A stretch of DNA of 43,431 nucleotides from Phaeoceros laevis (Eukaryota; Anthocerotophyta; Anthocerotopsida; Notothyladales): NCBI GenBank assembly GCA_049999765.1, contig JBNGIQ010007135.1, positions 1 to 43,431 on the forward strand, read 5' to 3'. The notes below the pieces were generated by a model. The model saw only the letters and a program-made list of their open reading frames with translations, had not been told where the DNA came from and made no database searches. How positions within the stretch are numbered: the first letter of the stretch is position 1; each line of letters starts with the position of its first letter. Of this stretch, positions 21,610-30,959 are shown piece by piece. The position numbers were made by a program, and so were the translations under genes.

Positions 21610-24600
21610 CTACTTCTTGTCCAGCCTCCAGTTTGTCTCAGCAAGAAAGGCATGAAGCCGTTTGTGTTGCATGTGCCTGTGGTCCCCTACCAGAAAGGTA
21701 ACGACTTCCTCCTCGTGCTCAATCCAGCTCTGCCCAGGCTGCTTCCATTCATCTCCCTGTTCTCTCACTTTCTTTGCACGGTCGAAAAGGCCAGCATCAG
21801 CATAGATATTCGACATAAGTGAGTACATTGCAGAATGGTCTGGCTGCAAACGCATTGCACAGTCGAAGGCCTGCTCTCCCAGGAGAACCTTCCCATGCTT
21901 CCGGCAAACACCCAGCAAGCACAACCACATGGAAAGATTAGGCTGCATGGGCATTGTAGTTATTAGGTCTTCTATCCTTGTGAAGCAGCCTGCACGCCCA
22001 AGGAGATCCACCATACTAACATAGTGGTCGATCTCTGGGACTACACCATGTTCTCGGCTCATAGATTCGAAGTACTCAACACCTTTGTCTACCCAGCCAG
22101 CATGACTACACGCTGAAAGAAGGGAAAGGAAGGTTACTCCATTTGGCTGTACACCCGCTAGTTCCATCCTCTCATAACAATCCAGGCTTGCTTCAGGCTT
22201 TCCTTCTCTCGCATAACCAGCAATCAGTGTCGTCCATGCCACCACATCAGGTTGGGGAAGTGCATCAAACACAGTCTGAGCATCCGTCATGCTAGAACAC
22301 CTCCCATATGCATGAATGAAAGCATTAGCCAGAGGTGGACTTAGAGGGTTCCTCGTGGAGACAAGAGACTGATGAATCTGCCTAAGAGTGGCCAAGCTTC
22401 CTGTCTTACTGCATGCTTGTAAGATGCATTGAAGTGTAATCTCATCTGGGTTCATGTTTGCCAGCTGCATTTGAGTGTAGAGTTGTAAAGCCTTCTCCGC
22501 TTGGCCCTGTTCAACATATGCAGCAAGCATAGTGGTCCAGGCCACAACATCACGTTTCGATAAGCCTTCAAATACCCTCTCTGCATCAGAAATGCTTCCG
22601 CATTTACCGTACATACAGACAAGGGTACTACCAACGAAGATGTCTGTACGGTAGCCCATCCTCCATATGTCTGCGTGTATCATCCTCCCCTTCAGGAGAG
22701 TTTCAACTTTCGTGGGCCGGCCATTGATAATGACATCTTTTTCATTCCCTGTGAGGGTACAACAAGCTTGGAGCGCACTCACAAAGGCCCAAGCATCTGG
22801 ACTCACTCCTTCCTCCTGCATTTGCCCATAAAGTTGCAAAGCCTTCTGTGGTTGGCCCTGGTCAATAAATGCCGCCAGCATCGCATTCCATGCCACCAGA
22901 TCACGGTGGGACAACCCACTGAATACATCCAGCGAATCTACAATGGCCCCACACTTGCCATAAACATTAATCAGGGTGCTACCCACAAAGACGTCCGAGT
23001 CAAAGCCCCTTCTCCGTGTCTCCGTATGTATGGCTTTTCCTTTGCTTAGATAAGTGGCATTAGAGCATAGCCCATCAAGAACAAGACCTCGTTCCTTCCT
23101 TGCTAGCATGCCACATGCTGACAGCACACTAACAAAGCTCCGTCTGTTTAGACTGACATCTTCGTTGCACATTTGCTCATAGAGCTCTAAGGCCTTCTCT
23201 GCTTGGCCCTGCTCTGCATATGCAGCAAGCATCGCATTCCATGACACCACATCACGTTGGGACAACCCATCAAACACATGTTTGGCATCTGGAACACTCC
23301 CACACTTCCCATACATACTAACCAGTGAGTTATCGACAAAAGCAACAGAGCTGCAGCCTCTCCTTCTAGTGTCAGCATGTACTGCCTTTCCCTTTCCTAG
23401 AGCCTTCACTCTGGTGGCATGCCCGTCCACCAAGATATCTACTTCCTTCTCCGCGAGCATGCCAACGGCTTGGAAGACACTCACAGACGTTCGCTGATTT
23501 GGACTGACACCTTCATCCAGCATTTGCTCGTACAGCAGCAAAGCCTTCTCTGCTTCGACCAGATTGGTGTACGCTCCAAGCATTGCATTCCATGAAACTA
23601 CAGTCCGTTGGGACAGTCCATCAAACACATTCTGTGCACTCACAATGCTACCACACTTCCCATACATACTGACCAAAGTGTTCCCTACAAACACATCTAG
23701 ATCGTAGCCCTTCCTGTGTGCTGCATCATGTATCGCCTTTCCAATTTGAAGAGATCTTACTTTGGTGGACCGCCCATCCACGACCACTTCTTTCTCTGCA
23801 AGAATGCCACAAGCTTGGAGCACGCACACAAAAGTCCGAGCATCCGGATTCACACCTCCCTCCAGCATCATCTCATACAGCTGTAACGCCTTCTCTGCTT
23901 CACCCTGCTCGGCATATGCCGCGAGCATCACAGTCCATGTCACAACATCCCGTTGAGGCAACCCAGCGAACACATTCTGCGCTTCCACAATGCTGCCACA
24001 CTTGCCATACATATCCAAAAGAGCATTACCCACAAACATATCTTGTTCACATCGGTACTTCAAAACGTCTGCATGAATGCGCTTGCCCTCTGTCAAACTG
24101 GCTACGTTACCACAAGCTTTCAGTAAGCTCACAAAGGTATATGCGTTTGGCTGGACACCTTCCCCGTGCATCCTCTGATACATTCTCAGGGCCTCCTTAC
24201 TTTGCCTACCCGTAGCAAACCCAGCAATCACGGCTGTCCAAGAAAGCACAGTTTTTTGTGGCAACCTGTAGAATACCTGGAGTGCATCTTCAAGGGCACC
24301 ACATTTCACTAATGTGCTCACCACATATTCACCAAGAAGACCCCTGGACTCCAACCTATGTTTGGCCAGAAGAGTATGCACTCGTTTGGCCTGAGCCAAC
24401 GCCTTCCTTTTCGAGCAAGCATTCAAAACAGACTTAAACATACTCACCGAGGGGACTGTGCCCTCCCTGTCCATGCCCAGCAAAGCCTTCAGCCCCTTGT
24501 CCGGATGGAGCTCTTCGCTGACACGTCGAATTTTATTAGCTAGTCCAGAAGAGCTGATAAATGATAGACCCTGACCTTCCCCCAGGCCAATCTTTAGTTG

Positions 24601-24708
24601 GGCATTCACGGTGCCTAGCTGAAAATAATTTCCACAGTTCGCACTGTACTGATTGCTGAGAAGCTCTCTTGCTCGTTTGCGCAGAAAGCTGGTGTGCTGC
24701 AGACTCAT
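21610..24708 (-). CDS. PLS-class pentatricopeptide repeat protein with E/E+ end
   Basis: Organelle RNA-binding protein of the group that selects C-to-U editing sites. Intronless, 1032 residues. The first 70 residues are basic and Ser-rich, suiting a targeting peptide. About nine P-L-S sets follow from residue 85, with hallmarks such as DVVTWTVMLAAYAEQG, FVGNALLDMYGKCGSI and PDARTFVCVLQACG. The C-terminal E and E+ motifs run from about 855 to 1032 (HYVSMVDLLGRAG, MYSLMSNIYADAG, QSWIEHEEEVVTFLVGD) and the protein stops before a DYW deaminase. Four consecutive L motifs carry an extra segment of about 18 residues (near 304-321, 420-438, 537-556, 655-672) between the ACG and KGKxxH signatures. Divergent from the methyltransferase at 25071. 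Confidence 0.96.
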   Translation of the reverse strand: MSLQHTSFLRKRARELLSNQYSANCGNYFQLGTVNAQLKIGLGEGQGLSFISSSGLANKIRRVSEELHPDKGLKALLGMDREGTVPSVSMFKSVLNACSKRKALAQAKRVHTLLAKHRLESRGLLGEYVVSTLVKCGALEDALQVFYRLPQKTVLSWTAVIAGFATGRQSKEALRMYQRMHGEGVQPNAYTFVSLLKACGNVASLTEGKRIHADVLKYRCEQDMFVGNALLDMYGKCGSIVEAQNVFAGLPQRDVVTWTVMLAAYAEQGEAEKALQLYEMMLEGGVNPDARTFVCVLQACGILAEKEVVVDGRSTKVRSLQIGKAIHDAAHRKGYDLDVFVGNTLVSMYGKCGSIVSAQNVFDGLSQRTVVSWNAMLGAYTNLVEAEKALLLYEQMLDEGVSPNQRTSVSVFQAVGMLAEKEVDILVDGHATRVKALGKGKAVHADTRRRGCSSVAFVDNSLVSMYGKCGSVPDAKHVFDGLSQRDVVSWNAMLAAYAEQGQAEKALELYEQMCNEDVSLNRRSFVSVLSACGMLARKERGLVLDGLCSNATYLSKGKAIHTETRRRGFDSDVFVGSTLINVYGKCGAIVDSLDVFSGLSHRDLVAWNAMLAAFIDQGQPQKALQLYGQMQEEGVSPDAWAFVSALQACCTLTGNEKDVIINGRPTKVETLLKGRMIHADIWRMGYRTDIFVGSTLVCMYGKCGSISDAERVFEGLSKRDVVAWTTMLAAYVEQGQAEKALQLYTQMQLANMNPDEITLQCILQACSKTGSLATLRQIHQSLVSTRNPLSPPLANAFIHAYGRCSSMTDAQTVFDALPQPDVVAWTTLIAGYAREGKPEASLDCYERMELAGVQPNGVTFLSLLSACSHAGWVDKGVEYFESMSREHGVVPEIDHYVSMVDLLGRAGCFTRIEDLITTMPMQPNLSMWLCLLGVCRKHGKVLLGEQAFDCAMRLQPDHSAMYSLMSNIYADAGLFDRAKKVREQGDEWKQPGQSWIEHEEEVVTFLVGDHRHMQHKRLHAFLAETNWRLDKK

Positions 24709-25070
24709 CTGCAGGCAAAGTACAGCAGGTATTTGGGACCTTCCATCTACAGCAAAAGATGCATCCTCTGTTACTTACAGATGTGTGTAAGAATGGTGGA
24801 CTACCTTGTACAGCCTGTTGCGCCGTCATTCTGCGAGGATTGGGGAACAAGCCTTCAAAAATGGCTTCCGTGGATAACCGCCACATGGATCTGAGCTTAC
24901 TCCTTTGGGCAATGGAACAGCCAAACTGAAGTCCTCAAAGTAACATGTGCAGCGTAGAAATGTCGCAAATTTAATTCACGCATGAATAGTCAGTGGCGTT
25001 CTAACTAAATAGTCTGAATGCATGGGAATAGCTGCAAACAGGTAAATTGGATGTTGCTGTTCCTTCGCAG
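24709..25070. other. Divergent promoter region, PPR and NSUN genes
   Basis: 362 bp separate the start codons of the minus-strand PPR gene and the plus-strand RNA methyltransferase, so both promoters or leaders must lie here. The bases before 25071 (TTCCTTCGCAG) look like a splice acceptor, so a 5' leader intron is possible for the methyltransferase. No clear TATA box was found. Confidence 0.5.
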
Positions 25071-27506
25071 ATGCCAATTGTGATATCTTTGCGGCGGTTA
25101 CCTGCTCTAGGCGATCATGGGAGGTGTCATGTATTTCGCCTCCATGGCAAGTCATCTGGCGTAGTGTGCTTCAGTGGCCCCGCTTCGGTCTTGTCTCCTG
25201 GAGAACTTGTTTCTCTCACACATCAAGCACAATTCTGCGATAACCAGCCTTTGGCGTTGAAGACAATGTCCCATTGTCCGATTACCAAAAGTTGTAGTCC
25301 AGACTCTTCCGTAGCCGACGCTGTCCAGCGACTTGATGCTTGTGGTACTCAAGACTGCAACTCTGCAAAGGAGCTTTCGGTTTCTGGCCCTGGTGAGGAA
25401 TCCGAACTACAAGCCCCTGGTTCGTCGAAGACGCCGGTCCTGGATTTTCCTCCTGTATTCCTCCAGTTTCTACAGCAGAATCAGCTCGACCCCTCCATCT
25501 ATAGGGCTGCACATACTTTGCCCCGTTATGTGAGGTGGGCTCCTTGCTCTTGCTCTTACCTTGACTGTCATATTATGGTCGAAATTCCTGCTTCCTACTG
25601 ATATGGTCTTTCAGGTTGAAGGCCAATTGTCAAGGAGACAGAGCATGCATTGAGGAGGAGTTGGAAACAGAGCTCTCTCCAGTACTGTGGTTGCCAGGGT
25701 TTTTTTGCATCCCCTCTGAGATACGGCTAGCAGGATCACAAGCTTACCAGCATGGGAAGGTGTGTAATGCTTAAAGGGCTATCATGCAAAGTGCAGATGA
25801 TTCAATCGGTGTAAGCACAACGTCAACAGTTTAGGTTTTTAATCTGCCGTGTGGACCAGTTTCTTTCCTCATCACTGTCTTGTCATGTGCCTAGATTTTT
25901 GGGATGGACGTAGCATCAGGAGCAGCTGTGGCTGCCTTGGAAATCATGTGTGGCGATGATGTCCTGGACCTCTGTGCTGCACCTGGTGAATCCATTTGTC
26001 CTGTAATACCCTCTCTCCGGCCACTGTGGTGTGCCAGCAAGCTAAAAGCTGTATCTTTGCTGTAATGAACATGATTGTTTCACAGGTGCAAAACTCTGTA
26101 TGATGGCAGAGTTGCTGGGAAGCTCTGGAACATTAACAGCTGTTGACATCTCTGCACCACGGCTAGCTGCCTGTCGTACTATGCTTCAAAAGTACAATTT
26201 AGAGAGTAAATGCCGGCTCTTTCTGGGTGACGGAACATTGTTCTCACTTTTGCCAATCAAAGCTGGTTTGAGAATGTCAGCATCAAATCAAGCAACATTA
26301 GCAGCTGGATGCGACTTGAGAGGTACATGCATCCACATCCAAATACTCACAGTGGTTTGGGATTTCGGTTGTGGAGTTTTGGTGCAACACAAAGTTGCTT
26401 TTGGAAGGTGAGTTTGTTACTTCTACAGGTTTATTAATAGAAATCCTTTGCGTGTTTTTCAGGACGATCAAATGGTAATGTGGTGGGGGAATGGACCAGT
26501 AAAAAGACCAAGCGAGAAAAGAGAGCGTCAAAAAGGGCAAAGCGTTTTGGAAATCTTATGAACACAGGCCCTGAGCTTTTCTTCTATGGCAAGGAGTCTG
26601 GCGTTGTTGGGATGTCAATGTCGGCCATCTTAGGGTTGAGTTACGAACATGAGGGCGGCGAGTCATTATCAGGATATGACAAGGTACTGGTGCAAGGTCT
26701 ACATCAATCTGAACGATATATGTGTTCCTGGAGTACGGCTGTTGCACCAGAGTCTTGATGGTCTAATGCAGCATTATCTTTCACCTTTGCATCCAGGTTC
26801 TAGTAGATGCAGAATGCACCCATGATGGCTCCTTCAAGCACATACTGAAATATGAGGAGTGGGGTTGGGATACATTTGAGCGACGCTTTCTCAACGAGGA
26901 ACGTCTGTCCTCTATTACCCAGTTGCAGGTAAGCTCGTTACGATGAGTACCCTGTGGTGCAACGTTGTCTGTCTCTGTTACTTGGCAGTAAGTTAAGATA
27001 TGCTCGTTTCTCTCCTGGAACAGTTGCAGCTTCTCACCAACGGGTTCCGGCTTCTGAAACCACATGGCACCCTTGTGTACAGTACATGCAGGTATTCCGA
27101 TTTACTACTCCTGGGTTTCCTTCTCTTCCACCGTTTCAACACATTATATTATGCAAAGTCAAGTCCTAGAAATGTTGATTGTTGACGTCTTGGCAGTCTG
27201 ACTCAAGCTCAAAACGAAGGCGTTGTTGAAAGGTTCCTTAGTACAACTCCTCTAGCAGGTGGAATTCTCACCATTTACTCTCTTTTGGAGTTTAAGTGCT
27301 CTAGCTAATTTCCTGAAGGAGATTCACAGTCTCCTTTCCTTTCCACCATTGCAGAACTCAAAAGGATCGACGTTTCCACACAGTGGCCATGCAAGAGTGG
27401 GATGTTGTCGCACACTTTGCGATTCGATCCAATAACTTCAAATACTAGTGGCCTGTTTATCGCAAAGATCGTGAAGAAAACTCGCGTGTCAATTGTAGAA
27501 ACTTAA
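25071..27506 (+). CDS. NOP2/Sun (NSUN) family RNA m5C methyltransferase
   Basis: Uses S-adenosylmethionine to form 5-methylcytosine in RNA. Exons: 25071-25534, 25615-25759, 25895-25985, 26086-26322, 26463-26683, 26797-26928, 27024-27091, 27197-27258, 27355-27506, giving 523 residues. SAM motif I reads VLDLCAAPGAKL (about 226-237), split by an intron after the PG. Motif IV is VDAECTHDGS with Cys 393, and motif VI is VYSTCS with Cys 452, the expected nucleophile. The C-terminal SGLFIAKI is a family hallmark. A Lys/Arg-rich insert (TSKKTKREKRASKRAKR) sits in the middle of the catalytic domain. The N-terminus is basic and Ser-rich and could be organellar. Subgroup (NSUN3/4/6-like) is not resolved. 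It ends 157 bp before the Fes1 gene. Confidence 0.92.
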
Positions 27507-27663
27507 GGTGGGCGAAGAAGAATCCAGAAAGGTCCATTCGATTTGGGGTGCTTCTGAGTATACTTCCCCTTGGGTCTCTTCGTCAGCGTGAGCCCTAGCT
27601 AGCAGCAGATGGAAAGTTCATTGAACGCGACGGCTCTCGAGGTGACCTGATCTACGGCGAGTG

Positions 27664-29353
27664 ATGGCTGAAAATGGGGAACACCCACCCAACGGAGGAT
27701 CTCCGCCCTCGGGTGCGGAGAGACCCGACTGGCAGGGGCTACTGAAGTGGAGTCTTGCGCACACCGACGGTACGCGACCCGCTCGTCAGCTTAGGTAATC
27801 TTCTTGTCTTGAGAGCTAGGCTCTAAGCTGTCTCCTGCTTGACATCGTTGATCAATCCAGTCCGATGCGGGGGCTTGGGGCGGTACAACCGGTGCTCTTA
27901 GGCAATTGACAAACAGTTGCATCCTGATGTCACAGTGAAGAGGACAGAAAATGGTTCACGGAAGCGGTACAATCGCAGTCGCTCGACGTTATCCAGCGTA
28001 TGAAGGAGATTAGCATGGTTATGCAGATGCCTCCCCAAGTTCTCGAGTCTCAGGGTGTGACAGTTGAAGAACTGGAAGGTGCACCTTAGTCACGTTCTTT
28101 TCTCTCTGTGACTGTCGATTTGGCAAGTCAGAAGTGCAGCAGGTTGGAACATTACAAGCTTTATGGGATTCAACCGAATTGGTTGCTGGTGTGCAGGGAT
28201 GCTCGAAGAGCTACAAGAGCATGTGGAGTCGATTGACATGGCCAACGGTGAGAAAGCTTTGGCTACCTCACAGGGTCTCGTGTACATCTGAGAACATTTG
28301 CTGCTGTTAGTAGCCACACAGTTTCGTCCATCTGATTTGGAAAGCCTTTTGGACAGACCTTCATGCGATAGGAGGGTTGGTTCCACTTCTGGGGTTTTTG
28401 AGTAGTCGGCATCCGTCCCTTCGGGCACGTGCAGCTGAAGTGGTAAGTACAATGGTGCAGAACAATCCTAAAAGTCAGCAACAAATTCTTGACAATCAAG
28501 GGCTCGGGCTGCTAGTTGCAGCCTTCGCTTCGGACGCAAATGTTACAGTTCGGGCCAAAGGACTAGGTGCTATTTCATGTAAGTACTGGACTTTACTGGT
28601 CATTTCCCTGCTTGGTGGAGTAATTACAGGTCAAGTTCAGCCTAATATTTGGTGTTTTGGACTGCTCCCACCAGCCTTAATCCGAAACAACAAAGCAGCT
28701 ACTGCTGCCTTTCGCCTTTCCGAGGGCTTTTCGGGGCTGAGAGATGCACTTGTGTCGGATGACAGCAAGTTACGAAGGTGGATATTACTTTGTTTGTTGG
28801 CGGACTGATGCTTGCTGGGTCCATTGGCTCTGCTAAATGCCTGGGGGTTGCTCATTTGGACTGCAGGAAAGCTTTACAGGTCTTACTTTACCTTTTCCAA
28901 GACAATACCAGTGATTGCTCTGTAGCTGTGGAACTGGGCTTTCCAAAGATATTAGTGAGGTTGGCAAATAGTGAGGATGCTGACACCAGGCAAGCTACAC
29001 TGAATGCCCTGCTGGAGATCGAGAGGCATGTTCCTGCATCAGGCATGTCTGAAGATGACAAGGAGCAAATCAAGAAACTGCTGCGCAGTAGGATGGAGCA
29101 GATTAAAAATCTTCCAGTAGAGGATCTGGCAGTGGTGAAAGAGGAGAGATACCTTGTAGATGCACTGTGGCAGTTGAGTTTTGGTGAGCCATCTCCACTC
29201 CGACAAGAGGGATTACTAGTCATCCCCGAAGACGAGAGCACACCACCTGGTGTCAGATTTGAGCCAGTGCTTCGAGCGGCTGCAGCATCTCGACCAGCTG
29301 AAGTGGACAAGGCAGAGGAAAAGCCACCGTTGCTTATTGGCCCAGGCCCTTGA
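27664..29353 (+). CDS. FES1: Hsp70 nucleotide exchange factor, Fes1/HspBP1 type
   Basis: Cytosolic armadillo-repeat protein that releases ADP from Hsp70 and protects it in heat stress (family knowledge from yeast Fes1 and Arabidopsis Fes1A). Exons: 27664-27794, 27936-28078, 28197-28247, 28357-28578, 28675-28777, 28867-29353; phases agree and give 378 residues, the usual plant length. Diagnostic N-terminal stretch is LLKWSLAHTDGTRP followed by SEEDRKWF. The armadillo part shows IGGLVPLLGFL, RARAAEVVSTMVQNNPKSQ and RNNKAATAAFRL. The C-terminus has LRQEGLLVIPEDE and ends PPLLIGPGP. A GTAAGT at about 28442 lies inside exon 4 but the frame runs through it and matches the family, so it is not taken as a donor. 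Confidence 0.97.
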
Positions 29354-30959
29354 GATGATTACTGGATGGCGTCAGGCGTCAAGTCCTGCTTCTTCTGCCA
29401 AATTTTTGCTCATGCATAGCCGCCTGCAGTGGCCTGTGCACGGCTTTAGACCTTTCCAGGGTGGTAATTGTAAATACTTGCTGGATAGTACTTCACTCCA
29501 CCCCTTCCACTCTGGGAACTTTGCCCCATGCAATTCCAGTACTATTTTACGCTGTGTCCGCTCGGGTCCCTTTCATGTCCGCCTCCAAGATCGTAACTGT
29601 CCTTGTGATTTCTCTCTTCCTTGATGACTGTGGGGAGAATGTCTCACAGGCTGCCCCCATCCTACACCCGTTAAGGAGTCCTTTCAAACTGCTGCCTTAT
29701 CGATTGTTTGGCAGTGAAAATTTTGGTGTTGCTGTGACGGTTATGACCCTTCCCTCCCCTTCCAGCGACACTAGCACCGACTTCTGGTGTGTAGTTTCAT
29801 TAAAACTAGAGTGGTGGCGGAGGAAACTAGGATTGCATGACGTCATGCTGGAGTAGAGACTGGGCACGTGAAGAGGAAATGGTGCTCGCTGTCCCAAAAA
29901 AATTGGTATCACTGCCTTATTTGAGATAGTCTACCCTGAATATGCCACATCATTCCTGCTCTAGAAGCTTCTCACGCAGGCGATCGAGGGGGTGGGGACC
30001 GACATGGTGTTCAAAGGCGGTTTCAACAAGATTTCTTTTCTGGCGTTGGGGAACGACCCATGGAAGTAGCTGATCCATCATCATCATCACGATATCGGTC
30101 TGCTGCTGCACTTGTTCATTCGACCAAGCAAATTAGAACTGCAGATTCCACGAGTTCATGCCAGTTATCAGGATTTTCGGAGGTCAGCTGCATCTCCAAG
30201 AATTTGAAGCCTTCGAACTCGAGAATAGTGGAATGAAATTCGAAGGCAGTTGCCACAGGTTTACATATTTCTGGGCAGCATACTTGAAGACCATCTTCGT
30301 GCACCGGGTACTAACTGGTGCTGGGAAAATCTGTTATACATGTAAGTTTGAAGCTTTTTTGTTGGTAGAACCCATAAAACTGAGAGTTGGAGACCACTAT
30401 AGCAGCTCAAAGCTGGAGACGTCTAGCAGCTCAAGCTTGAGCTGCTCTAGATGTTTTCAGGCACGAGACTTAAGCTGTAGACGTCTCTTAGGCTTACAGG
30501 TGGCACGAAGAACATCATGTCGCGGTAGTGACATGACCACGAGCCCACATATGACCAGCGGTGGATACATGAATTGCTGAAGCTGCTTGCATATATACCA
30601 CCACTGGATGGCTGGTCCCGCAGATTGGATGAGAACTCCTCTTCATGCAGGCAACCCCACTTCCCACACTAGTACTCCAACTTCTTCCTGGCAAGACTGA
30701 AGTATGCGGACTTTGTTGGCAGGACGCACATGTATTTCATTACAAGGTGCGCTGTACCCAGATCCTAGCTGCTACGAAGGGACGACGACCATTTCCTCCC
30801 TGCAGAACAGAACGCAATTAGCAAGGTGCTTACCAACCCCAAGAATTTTGAAAATCTCCTCCCACAGCCTGCAGCCTGCCACTTACAAATTCACTGTTGG
30901 TTGATGAAGTTGGGATGCAGAGAGTACACATAAATTGTCAAGAACCACACCCCATGGAC
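29354..30959. other. Convergent intergenic stretch with a palindrome
   Basis: Lies between the 3' ends of the Fes1 gene (+) and the Roco-caspase gene (-). Near 29980-30070 one frame reads GTDMVFKGGFNKISFLALG before a stop, and another near 30690-30760 reads LKYADFVGRTHMYFITRCA. These are protein-like but isolated; they may be relics of a gene I cannot name. A perfect palindrome sits at 30425-30446. Confidence 0.45.
30425..30446. repeat. 22-bp perfect palindrome
   Basis: A perfect inverted repeat centred on AAGCTT, with arms AGCAGCTCAAG. AGACGTCT/GACGTCT copies flank it at about 30417 and 30479. It could form a hairpin in RNA or bind a dimeric protein; no evidence for either. Confidence 0.85.

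Noticed and set aside
23718-24215. 165-residue plus-strand frame opposite the PPR gene
   Set aside because: Shadow of the PPR repeats.
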